From: Acetobacter senegalensis
GTDB taxonomy: Bacteria > Pseudomonadota > Alphaproteobacteria > Acetobacterales > Acetobacteraceae
Direction: 5' to 3'
NCBI RefSeq assembly: GCF_001580995.1
Contig: NZ_LHZU01000130.1
Location: 1-64,000 of the forward strand
Length of the DNA stretch: 64,000 bases
Under the pieces are notes generated by a model, which made no database searches, was not told where the DNA came from, and saw only the letters and a program-made list of their open reading frames with translations. Both the position numbers and the translations under genes were made by a program. Below are positions 16,490 to 25,584 of this stretch, piece after piece (position 1 is the stretch's first letter; every line of letters starts with the position of its first letter).

Positions 16490-18781
16490 ATGACCGTTTG
16501 TCTTCACCTCCCATTTTTCTTTGTTCATACAAATTGTACCGTCCGTTACAAGCTATCTATCTTTTCCACAGCCATTTTCCTTGCTGGTCTTACTCCATTC
16601 TTCGGGCATGCATTGGCAGCGGAGTTATCACCGCCGGTAGAGACAAAAAAAAGAGCCGAACAGGGTGCCCTCGCCACAAAAAAAGATCGCCCGAACCCAA
16701 CAGGCGCGCCCCGCCGTCCGTCTACTGCACAGGATGTCAGGAAGGTCGCTTCCACAGACGGCGCCTCTGAAACAATTCAGGTAACGGCCTCCCGGCATGA
16801 TCTGTTGGGGCGGGCTGGCACGGCGAGTGAAGGCTCCCTGACCGCACGCGAAATCCAGCTTCGGCCTGTATATCGTGTCGGTCAAATTCTGGAAGCCGTT
16901 CCCGGACTGGTGGTGACCTCCCATTCCGGTGAAGGAAAGGCGAACCAGTTCCTGTTACGGGGCTTTAATCTGGATCATGGAACAGACCTCGCAACATTTG
17001 TTGATGACATGCCAGTTAACGGTGTCAGCAATGCTCATGGTCAAGGTTATACGGATCTCAATTTTCTTATCCCAGAGGTGCTGGCAGGCGTCGATTATAC
17101 AAAAGGGCCATTTCACGCCGATATTGGAGATTTTGGGGTTGCCGGTTCAGATCATATGAAACTGGCGGATGACATTCCCAGGCAGATCAGTCTGAGCGCG
17201 GGAACTCTGGGCGATTATCGTGCCTATATCGGTGGTACAACCCATTTTTCCAATACCGGCCGGTGGGTCAATGCCTTCACCCTTTCCCATTCCGACGGTC
17301 CATGGACGTATCCAGATAATGCCCGCAGCATCCGTGCTCTTTCACGGTATACCTACGGAAGCATCAAGAACGGTTTTGATCTTACCGCCATGTTCTACCG
17401 CGGCCAATGGCGAGCAACCAATGATCAGCCACTTGATGCATATCGGGAAGGATTGATTGGCCGCTATGGCTCTTTAGACCCCACGGATGGAGGTTTTTCC
17501 GAGCGTTATAGCCTTTCTGCTCATTATCATCTTGCACGGGATAACTGGAAATGGGTGACCAGCGCCTTTGCTGTGCATGATCGGCTGACATTGTGGAACA
17601 ATTTTACCCATTATCTGGATGATCCTGTCAATGGAGATCAGCAACAGCAGGATGAAACACGCACAACTGTTGGGGGAAGCAGCGTTTATTCCCGTCAGGA
17701 TTACGTCGGCCTGATCCGAACAGAAACACGGGTGGGTGTGCAGGGGCGATATGATTTTCTGTATGTGGATCGTCGTCACACACACCAGCGCATTACGTTG
17801 CCAAACTGCCCATCCAGTCTTGAGGCCACAGTTCCCTATTTGTGTAACGCGGACACCATCAATCTCGGGGCGGTGGGGCTATTTGTGCAAAACACCACGC
17901 ATTGGCTGCCGTGGCTGCGAACAGTGGTGGGCCTTCGGGAAGACTATCAGGGCGGCACTGATAACAACCTTGTCGATAATAGTCTGACCCAAAAACATCA
18001 ATGGCTGTTTCAGCCCAAAGGTAGTCTTGTCTTTGGGCCTTGGAAAAAAACAGAATTCTACCTGAGCGGAGGGCGTGGGTTTCACTCCAACGATTTCCGG
18101 TCCGTTTCAGGCTCTTATGCGTCGGACGAATTTACAAAAGGATCAGTCCACGTTCCCCTCATGACATCTGCCGTTAGTGGAGAAGTGGGTGTACGCACCA
18201 CGCCTTTTTCTCATCTGCATGTTCAGGCTGCGGCCTTTATGATCGATTTTGATTCTGAACTGAGCTACGATGGTGATGCCGGTGTCACTTCTCCCGGCCC
18301 TGCCAGCCGCCGACAAGGTGTGGAATTTTCCGCCCAGTACAACCCGTTCACCTGGCTTGAATTCAATACCGATCTGTCATTTGCCAAAGCGCGTTATCGC
18401 GCAGAAAATCTTGCCAGTTACGGTATTGATGGCACCTATGTCACCAATGCACCCAGTTTTGTGTGGTCATTTGGGGTCATGGTGGACCGCGGTCCCTGGT
18501 ATGGAGGCTTACAGGTGCGGTGGCTCGGTGGCTATCCCTTGGTGGAGGACAATAGTTTACGGTCCAAAGGGTATCAGGAAGTGAATATGACGCTTGGCTA
18601 TCGTTTCAATAAAACCATCAAGCTGGAAGCCAGCGTGTTCAATGTTTTCAATACACGCGCTTACGCTGCGCAATATGCGTATGATTATCGTCTTACACCA
18701 ACAGCAGCCATACAATCGGGTGCGACTGGCCATCCGCTTGAACCAATTTCTGCGCGTTTGGCTGTTACGGCAGATTTCTGA
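16490..18781 (+). CDS. TonB-dependent outer-membrane receptor under cobalamin riboswitch control
   Basis: This 763-residue protein has an N-terminal hydrophobic segment ending in HALA-AE (cleavage near residue 43) and a basic, Pro-rich linker. The plug domain starts near 95 (ETIQVTASRHDLL is TonB-box-like; QFLLRGFNLDHGTDLATF is typical of plugs). A 22-strand-type barrel ends in the terminal Phe. It is not an obvious BtuB by sequence; the RGFNLDHGTDLATFVDDMPVN plug belongs to a broad receptor group of unknown substrates. Control by the cobalamin riboswitch points to corrinoid or cobalt uptake. CAGGA lies five bases before the ATG. An OprB porin follows after 277 bases. Confidence 0.92.
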   Translation: MTVCLHLPFFFVHTNCTVRYKLSIFSTAIFLAGLTPFFGHALAAELSPPVETKKRAEQGALATKKDRPNPTGAPRRPSTAQDVRKVASTDGASETIQVTASRHDLLGRAGTASEGSLTAREIQLRPVYRVGQILEAVPGLVVTSHSGEGKANQFLLRGFNLDHGTDLATFVDDMPVNGVSNAHGQGYTDLNFLIPEVLAGVDYTKGPFHADIGDFGVAGSDHMKLADDIPRQISLSAGTLGDYRAYIGGTTHFSNTGRWVNAFTLSHSDGPWTYPDNARSIRALSRYTYGSIKNGFDLTAMFYRGQWRATNDQPLDAYREGLIGRYGSLDPTDGGFSERYSLSAHYHLARDNWKWVTSAFAVHDRLTLWNNFTHYLDDPVNGDQQQQDETRTTVGGSSVYSRQDYVGLIRTETRVGVQGRYDFLYVDRRHTHQRITLPNCPSSLEATVPYLCNADTINLGAVGLFVQNTTHWLPWLRTVVGLREDYQGGTDNNLVDNSLTQKHQWLFQPKGSLVFGPWKKTEFYLSGGRGFHSNDFRSVSGSYASDEFTKGSVHVPLMTSAVSGEVGVRTTPFSHLHVQAAAFMIDFDSELSYDGDAGVTSPGPASRRQGVEFSAQYNPFTWLEFNTDLSFAKARYRAENLASYGIDGTYVTNAPSFVWSFGVMVDRGPWYGGLQVRWLGGYPLVEDNSLRSKGYQEVNMTLGYRFNKTIKLEASVFNVFNTRAYAAQYAYDYRLTPTAAIQSGATGHPLEPISARLAVTADF

Positions 18782-18870
18782 GCCTACGTTTTCCTGACTT
18801 CTCTCCAGCAACAAGGGAAGTTTCATGATAGTTTAATATGACATAGCTCTTTGTTTGTTCAAGATTTCCT

Positions 18871-18909
18871 CTCCCCAACTAATGGTAGGTGGGGATGATG
18901 GTAGGGGAG
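18871..18909 (+). other. Mutually exclusive hairpins upstream of the OprB porin gene
   Basis: In the 277-base gap before the porin gene, CTCCCC (18871-18876) can pair with GGGGAG (18904-18909). The overlapping CCCCA (18873-18877) can pair instead with TGGGG (18890-18894). Alternative pairing of one strand resembles a leader switch, but the arms are short and no T-run follows. Nothing else is evident in this gap. Confidence 0.25.
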
Positions 18910-19058
18910 GAAGCAGAGGCAGGGATGCATAGGCACGATATGCAATCATCATTCATGGATGGTACCCTACCCGGTTTAGACTTTCTCCCCACTTCCTGCC
19001 ATTCTTCTCTCGTGCATGATATTGGTTGCTGTGTATTTCATTAGGAGGTTTTGAACAC

Positions 19059-20525
19059 GTGGGGTCATTTTGTATCCGGGCCACACGTCATGCCGTTCTA
19101 GCTCTTGTTCTCGCGGCCAGTATGAACAAGGCTGATGTGGTGTCTGCCGCAGATATACCCCTTACCACTGATATTCTGCCATCCGGTGTGCCTCTTCCAA
19201 CGCCGGCCCCGGGCTTCGTGCAGCCTCCTGAAGATTCAAACACAGAACTGCTCGGAAATGCTGGCGGCGCTCGAGACTGGCTTACCCGGCAAGGGGTAAG
19301 AGTAACCATCCAGGATGTGGAGGAATTATGGGGGCTTGCTGGCGGAGGTCTTCATCCCGGACCAACATATGATGGGATGACCGCCGTTGCCGTTTCTCTG
19401 AGTACTCAACAGGCCTTCGGGTGGCAGGGAGGCCTTCTGAACGTCAGTGCGTTGCAGATCCGGGGGCGATCACTTACCAATGAACGTCTCGGTGCACTCA
19501 ATGCTGTCAGTGGTTACGATGTTGGGCGTTCCACCCGCCTTTTTGAACTTTGGTATGGGCAAGGTTTTTTCAACAACCGGCTGGATATCCGGGTGGGCAC
19601 TATTGATCTGGATACCGAATTTCTGGTCAGCCAGAACGCGTCCTTCTTCCTGAATTCAAGCTTCGGGTGGCCTCTTTCAACATCAAGCAATCTCTATTCC
19701 GGGGGGCCTTCCTGGCCTTTCTCTGCTGTGGGCGCTCGGGTCAAGTGGACACCTGCCCCTCCTCTGGTTCTGATGGGCGCGATTACCAATGATAATCCTA
19801 CCCGTGGGCCTTTCTATAGCAACGTCAATCCCACAACGCGGGACCCAACGGGAACATTATTTTCAACAAGTGGCGGAACGCTTTTTATGGGCGAGGCTCA
19901 GCTTTGGATGGATATGGCCCGAAGACTGGCAGGAAAAGACGCTCCAGCCCTGCCCGGCACTTGGAAAATAGGCGGGCTGTATGACACCGGCCGCTTTCCT
20001 GATCAGCGATATGATAATCAAGGTAATCTGTTAGCGAGCGCCATCAGCACCGGTATTCCGCGTTATCATCATGGGAACTGGATGGCATATGCCCTCCTTG
20101 ATCAGATGATCTGGCGTAAAACAAAAGAGTCCGGCAAGACAATCAATCTGTTTGTCAGAACTATTGTGAGTAACGGTCAAAGAAACCGCTTTTCGGTTGA
20201 AATACAGAGTGGCCTGACTTTTGATGAACTTCTTCCTGGGCGGCCTGATGATACAATTGGTCTTGCCTGGGGAACCAGCCTTTACGGGCATCAGGCCATT
20301 CGGAGTGCACATGATGCAGTCCGTCTGGGGACGGGTGTACCCTACCAATTAAGGCCAGAGCACCATATTGAACTGACATATCAGGCAGCGGTTACTCCTT
20401 ATCTGATCCTTCAGCCCGATTTTCAATATTTTCTGAATGTGGGTGGTGTCAGCCGTGACCCTGACACGGGGCGTGCTATTCGTAATGGTGTCGTCACCGG
20501 ATTGAATATGACCACAACTTTTTGA
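19059..20525 (+). CDS. OprB-family carbohydrate-selective porin
   Basis: A 488-residue protein beginning at GTG 19059, chosen because AGGAGG (19043-19048) lies ten bases upstream; the longer TTG frame from 19026 would contain this ribosome site. A signal peptide ends near SAA-DIPL. The mature part has the OprB pattern: an N-terminal linker, WLTRQGVRVTIQDVEELWG near 83, repeated beta strands with YDVGRSTRLFELWYGQGFF and RVGTIDLDTEFL, and a terminal Phe. OprB porins pass sugars and polyols across the outer membrane, a staple of acetic acid bacteria. It lies downstream of the B12-regulated receptor, but a shared role is unproven. Confidence 0.9.
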   Translation: MGSFCIRATRHAVLALVLAASMNKADVVSAADIPLTTDILPSGVPLPTPAPGFVQPPEDSNTELLGNAGGARDWLTRQGVRVTIQDVEELWGLAGGGLHPGPTYDGMTAVAVSLSTQQAFGWQGGLLNVSALQIRGRSLTNERLGALNAVSGYDVGRSTRLFELWYGQGFFNNRLDIRVGTIDLDTEFLVSQNASFFLNSSFGWPLSTSSNLYSGGPSWPFSAVGARVKWTPAPPLVLMGAITNDNPTRGPFYSNVNPTTRDPTGTLFSTSGGTLFMGEAQLWMDMARRLAGKDAPALPGTWKIGGLYDTGRFPDQRYDNQGNLLASAISTGIPRYHHGNWMAYALLDQMIWRKTKESGKTINLFVRTIVSNGQRNRFSVEIQSGLTFDELLPGRPDDTIGLAWGTSLYGHQAIRSAHDAVRLGTGVPYQLRPEHHIELTYQAAVTPYLILQPDFQYFLNVGGVSRDPDTGRAIRNGVVTGLNMTTTF

Positions 20526-20630
20526 AATATATGGAAGAAACGAAGTTTCATAGAAGTTTCAAGCTTCTATCATTTCCCACCTGATAAGATGCCATATCAA
20601 AGCCACGAGAGTGTTGGTGAAGGGTAAGCA

Positions 20631-21551
20631 ATGTCTGACGATCAGGATTTAAATCTCGCATCTGCAACCGAATGTGAGCGGGAAAAAATTCGACGCGAAA
20701 TCATAGATGATCTGGATGAGGAGTTTGAACTTTCTCTGGAAGAGGAAGTCGCTGGTGGCGCCACCAGCGCTGCTGACCGAGCCTTTCGCCGTACCTACTT
20801 TCGTGAACTGATCCGCCTTCAGGGCGAACTGGTCAAACTTCAGGACTGGGTGAAAGCTACAGGCCATCGTCTGGTTGTCATTTTTGAAGGACGAGACGCT
20901 GCAGGTAAAGGCGGCGCTATCAAGCGTATTACCCAGCGCCTTAACCCGCGTATCTGCCGCGTCGCGGCCCTGCCCGCTCCTAATGACCGTGAACGGACCC
21001 AGTGGTATTTTCAGCGCTATGTGTCCCACCTGCCTGCGGCTGGTGAGATGGTTCTGTTTGACCGGAGTTGGTACAACCGCGCCGGTGTTGAGCGCGTTAT
21101 GGGTTTTTGCTCGGATGACCAGTATGAAGAGTTTTTCCGGTCTGTACCGGAATTCGAGCGTATGCTGGTTCGCAGTGGCATTCAGATCGTAAAATATTGG
21201 TTTTCCATCACTGATGATGAACAGGAAACCCGGTTCCAGGCCCGAATTGAAGATCCATTGAAGCAATGGAAATTGTCCCCCATGGATCTGGAGAGCCGCC
21301 GGAGGTGGGAAAATTACACCTTGGCAAAAGAAACCATGCTTGAGCGTTCCAGCATACCGGAAGCTCCGTGGTGGGTTGTGCAGGCGGTGGACAAGAAGCG
21401 GGCTCGCCTGAACTGCATTTCTCACCTTTTGTCTTTGGTGCCATATGAAGCCGTTCAGCACCCAGACGTTGTGCTTCCTCCCCGTGTTCATCATCCCGAC
21501 TACGAGCGGCAACCCACGCCAGATTCCATGATTGTTCCAGAACTTTACTAA
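20631..21551 (+). CDS. ppk2: Polyphosphate kinase 2 (PPK2 class I)
   Basis: PPK2 transfers phosphate between polyphosphate and nucleoside diphosphates, usually making GTP or ATP. The 306-residue protein has the Walker A motif GRDAAGKGG (87-95), the Walker B and lid region VLFDRSWYNRAGVERVMGF (near 142), and the class I markers WYFQRYVSHLP and KYWFSITDDEQ. An acidic N-terminal extension of about 45 residues precedes the kinase core. GAAGGG-type sequence lies upstream of the ATG. The reverse strand also carries a long open frame here, which is a shadow. The CYTH-CHAD protein at the window start may act in the same polyphosphate metabolism. Confidence 0.94.
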   Translation: MSDDQDLNLASATECEREKIRREIIDDLDEEFELSLEEEVAGGATSAADRAFRRTYFRELIRLQGELVKLQDWVKATGHRLVVIFEGRDAAGKGGAIKRITQRLNPRICRVAALPAPNDRERTQWYFQRYVSHLPAAGEMVLFDRSWYNRAGVERVMGFCSDDQYEEFFRSVPEFERMLVRSGIQIVKYWFSITDDEQETRFQARIEDPLKQWKLSPMDLESRRRWENYTLAKETMLERSSIPEAPWWVVQAVDKKRARLNCISHLLSLVPYEAVQHPDVVLPPRVHHPDYERQPTPDSMIVPELY

Positions 21552-21564
21552 ATCAATGCAAATA

Positions 21565-21617
21565 CTGTCGGCCAGAAAAATGCTTTGCGGCAGAAAGTAA
21601 TCCATTCAGGCCGACAG
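21565..21617 (+). repeat. 9-bp perfect inverted repeat downstream of ppk2
   Basis: CTGTCGGCC (21565-21573) and GGCCGACAG (21609-21617) are exact reverse complements with a 35-base loop, just after the ppk2 stop. The RNA could fold into a stable 3' stem before the terminator at 21641. Confidence 0.55.
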
Positions 21618-21640
21618 ACATTCACCAATAAAATCTAGAT

Positions 21641-21690
21641 GATGGATAACCCCTCCCCTCCCTTCTTGGGGGGAGTTATCCATCACTTTT
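21641..21690 (+). terminator. Strong hairpin terminator after ppk2
   Basis: GATGGATAAC (21641-21650) pairs exactly with GTTATCCATC (21675-21684), extended by a C-rich/G-rich inner stem, and is followed by ACTTTTCTTT. It probably ends the ppk2 transcript. The remaining bases up to about 22130 show no convincing gene; the open frame at 21639-21926 has no ribosome site and no recognisable product. Confidence 0.7.
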
Positions 21691-22130
21691 CTTTCAATTT
21701 CTTTCAAAAGTCATACCTATCAAATTCTGTCTGCCATTATGCGTCCTTTAATATCGACGGCAGAGGTACCAGCCTATCATCTCCTGTGCATTATGTAGGT
21801 AACTATGGTCGTAGTAGGCAGCGCACGCTCAAGAGCGTCTATACGCGAGTTGATCGCTTTCAGTGGGTCATGACATTAAGCCATACGCGTCTAATAAACA
21901 GCCATTTCTCCAATTTTATCAGATAGTTGGAAATAACATGTGAGATGTGGAGAGTTCATTCAGAGGCTGAATCTCTCGCCAGCATCTTTATTGCACGCGC
22001 TGTCAGCCGTTGCCTCCAAAAGGTCATTCCTCTGTCTGCAACGTAATTGACACAAAATAGCTGTAATCACGTGTCTATTAACAAGATTACCAGCAATACC
22101 TCTCCCGGCAGTTCCGAAGAAGGAGAAGAT

Positions 22131-23438
22131 GTGGTGTCTCTTGGAACTATAAACAGATTTGGTTTGGGGGCCAGCGGTCCGGAACAGCCGCTACTTTCCA
22201 TAAAGGACTGGCTCGCCAGCCAACTGCATACGACTGACAAGGCTTCATTCACTGGTGTTGGCAGTTGTGCGGACGCCCTGATCATGTTGCGCACCCAACG
22301 CACGAACAAGATGCAAGGGGATCCGCTGATCAAACCAATCTTTCAGGCTGAAGTGACAACTCAACTCAATAACGTGCTGACCTCCCAGCAGCCGTTTCGT
22401 GAGCGGTTGGCATGGTTCTGGTTCAATCATTTTACAGTCAGTCTTCGTCAGGGCAGCACACGCGGCATTGTTGGAGCTTATATGCGCGAAGCTATTCGGC
22501 CACATATTACAGGTCGGTTCGTAGATATGCTCGTGGCTGTCATGCAGCACCCTGCGATGCTCATGTATCTTGATAATGCCTCATCCATTGGTCCGTCCAG
22601 CCCGGTGGGCAAGCGTTATCATCGTGGATTGAACGAAAATCTGGCACGAGAATGTCTGGAACTGCACACTGTATCACCGGCGGCAGGATATACTCAGGCT
22701 GACGTCACCTCCTTCGCAGCTATTCTGACAGGGTGGACTGTGGACATGAAAGCTGGCCGCCCCGGTTTTGCATTCCAGCCCGGCAAGCATGAGCCAGGAG
22801 AAAAAACCGTAATGGGACAGACTTTCCCTGAAGGAGAAGTTGGCGGATTACAGGCGCTGCATTTCCTGGGAACGCACCCCGCAACGTATCGTCATATTGC
22901 AACAAAACTTGTGACGCATTTTATTTCCGATACTCCTTCTCCGCAGGATGTGAGCCATATTTCTGGGGTGTTGCATGATACGGGAGGCGATTTGACCATG
23001 GCTTCCGTGGCCCTGGCCGATCTTCCGGGGGCTCAAAGGCCTCCAGGCAAGTTTCGTTCTCCCATGGATTATGCAACAGCAGTCATGCGCGCTCTTTCGC
23101 TCCAGGATATCTCCACGCAGCCAGACGACCCGCATTCCTCGTCCCACACCCTCTTTTCTGCGTTCGCAGCTCTGGGGCAACCGCTGTGGACGGCACCTTT
23201 GCCTAATGGTTGGAGTGACCTCGCAACAGACTGGGCTGCTCCGGCCGATATGCTGGCGCGCACGGACTGGGCGTGGCGTATGGCAGCACATGTCCGATCA
23301 GAAGATCCAATGGACATTGCTCACGCAACGCTGGGCCCTGCGCTCCGTCAATCAACGGTTACGGCCATGCGTCAGGCGGGGGCTCGGCAGGATGCCTTGA
23401 CACTGCTGTTTTCCTCCCCTGAATTTCAGAGGCGTTAA
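22131..23438 (+). CDS. DUF1800 family protein
   Basis: The conserved DUF1800 features are present: INRFGLGASGP at the start, QPFRERLAWFWFNHFTVS near 100, ENLARECLELHTV near 175 (the family ELHT motif), YTQADVTSFAAILTGWTV, and FRSPMDYATAVMRAL near 310. The start at GTG 22131 (GTG 22134 is equally possible) is chosen because AAGGAG lies just upstream and the family begins a few residues before NRFGLGA. An in-frame TTG at 22047 would add 28 non-conserved residues. DUF1800 genes are typically paired with DUF1501, as here (4-base gap). Function is unknown. Confidence 0.85.
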   Translation: MVSLGTINRFGLGASGPEQPLLSIKDWLASQLHTTDKASFTGVGSCADALIMLRTQRTNKMQGDPLIKPIFQAEVTTQLNNVLTSQQPFRERLAWFWFNHFTVSLRQGSTRGIVGAYMREAIRPHITGRFVDMLVAVMQHPAMLMYLDNASSIGPSSPVGKRYHRGLNENLARECLELHTVSPAAGYTQADVTSFAAILTGWTVDMKAGRPGFAFQPGKHEPGEKTVMGQTFPEGEVGGLQALHFLGTHPATYRHIATKLVTHFISDTPSPQDVSHISGVLHDTGGDLTMASVALADLPGAQRPPGKFRSPMDYATAVMRALSLQDISTQPDDPHSSSHTLFSAFAALGQPLWTAPLPNGWSDLATDWAAPADMLARTDWAWRMAAHVRSEDPMDIAHATLGPALRQSTVTAMRQAGARQDALTLLFSSPEFQRR

Positions 23439-23442
23439 CATC

Positions 23443-24654
23443 ATGAAAATCCACCGTCGCACCGCGCTGCTAGGGGTGGCTGCCAGTTGGACACTTGGTA
23501 GCACTTCATTGGCTTTAGCCGGACAGACTGCCAACCTGAACGACCCGAGATTTATTGTTATTATTCTTCGCGGGGCACTGGACGGCATGGCTGCTGTAAC
23601 GCCTTATGGAGACCCTTATCTCGCTTCCCATCGTAGCCCTTTGCTTCTTCCTGAACCCGGACAGGAACATGGGATGTTTGATCTGGGAGGATTTTATGGA
23701 CTGCATCCTGCTTTGGCCGGAATGCACGAGCTCTATACCCAAGGCCAGCTTCTTCCCATCCATGCGGTAGCAGGACATTACCGCAGTCGTTCTCATTTTG
23801 AAGCGCAGGATTACCTTGAAAGTGGTGCTGACGAACGAATGGCGAGCGGATGGCTTAACCGCGCTGTCATGGCTCTCTCACACTCCCAAACAAGTGGGCC
23901 GGACGGTTACGGCTTGGCAATGGGTCTGACGGTTCCCCTCCTTCTGCGTGGGAAAGCCCGGGTTGGAAGTTATGCTCCAGCAGGAAGCCATCACCCGGAT
24001 GCAGACCTGTACAATCAGATTGCTGCTCTCAATGCAAATGACCCCCTAACAGGCCCCGCACTCCGAAGTGCCCTGAAAGCACGTGGGTTTTCTGAGGTTG
24101 TGGTAGGAACACGCTCGCATCAACCCCAGGCGGGCAAAGGGCCAAAACGCGACACATTTACAACACTTGCCACAGCAGCGGGACAGATGATGGCAAACCA
24201 GAAAGGCCCTCGCATCGCTGCGCTGGAAATTGGAGGGTGGGATACACACGCCGGACAGGTTGGTCGACTTAACGGTCCGTTGGGGCAACTGGATAGAGGA
24301 ATTGTTGCCCTTCGTGATAGTCTTGGCGCCGCCTGGAATCATACAGCGGTGCTTGCCATGACGGAGTTTGGCCGTACTGTTCGTATGAACGGAACAGGTG
24401 GTACCGATCATGGGACAGGAACAATCGCCTTTGTTGCGGGAGGTTCGGTAGCAGGAGGACGTATCGGCGGCACATGGCCGGGTCTGAAACCGTCACAACT
24501 CTTTGAGAACCGGGATCTTGCTCCTACAACAGATCTTCGTGCGGTGGCGGCAGGTCTCCTCTGCGAGCATATGAGGCTACCTGAACACCAGCTCGCCCAA
24601 ATATTTCCGGGTGAACTCCCAACCCCGCTTTCGGGTCTTACCCGCGTAACATAG
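23443..24654 (+). CDS. DUF1501 family secreted protein with twin-arginine-like signal
   Basis: This 403-residue protein begins KIHRRTALLGVAASWTLGS, a twin-arginine-type export signal ending near ALA-GQT. It has the DUF1501 elements LRGALDGMAAVTPYGDPY (near 42), HAVAGHYRSRSHFEAQDYLE (near 107), GGWDTHAGQ (near 266) and TEFGRTVRMNGTGGTDHGTG (near 310). The DUF1501 fold is related to sulfatases/alkaline phosphatases, and the conserved Asp/His suggest metal binding, but no substrate is known. It is the second gene of the DUF1800-DUF1501 pair and probably acts in the periplasm. Confidence 0.88.
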   Translation: MKIHRRTALLGVAASWTLGSTSLALAGQTANLNDPRFIVIILRGALDGMAAVTPYGDPYLASHRSPLLLPEPGQEHGMFDLGGFYGLHPALAGMHELYTQGQLLPIHAVAGHYRSRSHFEAQDYLESGADERMASGWLNRAVMALSHSQTSGPDGYGLAMGLTVPLLLRGKARVGSYAPAGSHHPDADLYNQIAALNANDPLTGPALRSALKARGFSEVVVGTRSHQPQAGKGPKRDTFTTLATAAGQMMANQKGPRIAALEIGGWDTHAGQVGRLNGPLGQLDRGIVALRDSLGAAWNHTAVLAMTEFGRTVRMNGTGGTDHGTGTIAFVAGGSVAGGRIGGTWPGLKPSQLFENRDLAPTTDLRAVAAGLLCEHMRLPEHQLAQIFPGELPTPLSGLTRVT

Positions 24655-24712
24655 CTCCCTACCGCGACCTGATCATTTGCTTGCGTCGTTCAATTTTGGG
24701 CTCAAGATCAGT

Positions 24713-25417
24713 CTAACGCCGCAAAATTAACCCTAGTGACATAGTGGGGGGAGCTGGAGCTGAAAAATCCAGATTTTGTTCAATTTCCAGCAAATGCCTT
24801 GACATTAACCGGGCAGCTTCGGGCCATGTCCGCGCATTTACGGCAGCCAATAACAAATCATGATCGGCTTTCAGACAACATGTGGCCTGCTGACGTTCGT
24901 AAATGGCTATGATCAGAGATGTCCGCAAAATTAATTCTGAAATGATATCGGCAATCACGGTGTTACCCAGGCCACGTGCCAATTCCAGATGAAACCGACC
25001 GGACCAACGGATCATTGCAACAGAATCATGGGCCGCGTGCGCGCGATGTTCTTCCTCAATGACCTGTTGCAAGAGCTCCCTTTTCTCTTCCGTCAAGGGT
25101 TGGCAGGGGCGCTCCATGACGCCAACCTCAATCATTCGACGCGCAGCCAAGACTTCTCGGGCTTCCACGGCGTCTGGTGACGCTACAAATGCACCGCGTG
25201 ACGGTTGAATAACCACAATACGTTCCCGCGCAAGCGCCAGTAGCACGCGACGGATACGCCCGCGAGACGACGCAAAAATCTCGGCCAACTGCTCTTCAGG
25301 CAATCGGCTTCCCGGCCCCAGCCTCCGCTCAAGAATAGCGTCACGTAGCGCCTGTGCCACAACGCTTTCTTCAGGAACCAACCCTTCTTCCTGCAACGTC
25401 ACCCCACTCCCTAACAT
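24713..25417 (-). CDS. GntR-family transcriptional regulator with FCD domain
   Basis: This 234-residue protein has an N-terminal winged helix (VVAQALRDAILERRLGPGSRLPEEQLAEIF, residues 18-48; VVIQPSRGAFVA near 70). The all-helical FCD ligand domain has its metal/ligand residues near IRWSGRFHLEL and the late MSRHLLEIE. It is transcribed divergently from the racemase-receptor-permease genes. It is the natural candidate to bind the GTYRAC boxes at 25474-25500 and 26348-26379. FCD regulators usually respond to small carboxylates or amino-acid-like molecules; a hydantoin- or allantoin-type inducer is an inference from the neighbours. Confidence 0.92.
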   Translation of the reverse strand: MLGSGVTLQEEGLVPEESVVAQALRDAILERRLGPGSRLPEEQLAEIFASSRGRIRRVLLALARERIVVIQPSRGAFVASPDAVEAREVLAARRMIEVGVMERPCQPLTEEKRELLQQVIEEEHRAHAAHDSVAMIRWSGRFHLELARGLGNTVIADIISELILRTSLIIAIYERQQATCCLKADHDLLLAAVNARTWPEAARLMSRHLLEIEQNLDFSAPAPPTMSLGLILRR

Positions 25418-25473
25418 AATTCTCTTTCTCCCCAGTTTATAACCTCCCCCCTAAACGCGTGCGGGTCAGTTTG

Positions 25474-25500
25474 CATTGTCAACGATAATTGTTAACAATG
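25474..25500. promoter_or_regulatory. Probable GntR operator in the divergent regulator/racemase region
   Basis: CATTGTCAAC (25474-25483) and GTTAACAATG (25491-25500) form a 10-bp inverted repeat with a single mismatch and a 7-base spacer. The core hexamers GTCAAC (25478) and GTTAAC (25491) are 13 bases apart, the same register as the boxes at 26348-26379. It sits between the divergent gntR and racemase starts, so it could control both. Confidence 0.65.
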
Positions 25501-25584
25501 ATTCGTCTTTTGCCTTCCGATTCATTTCTTCTTCCCGGGCGAGAAAGTTCCGGCCTTCCAATGACCAGATCAGAAACGGACCCC

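Noticed and set aside
20649-21605. 318-codon reverse-strand open frame
   Set aside because: It lies wholly antisense to ppk2, whose motifs are unmistakable, and its translation has no recognisable domain or ribosome site.
21639-21926. 95-codon forward frame between ppk2 and DUF1800
   Set aside because: It starts within the terminator hairpin, lacks a ribosome site and resembles no protein.
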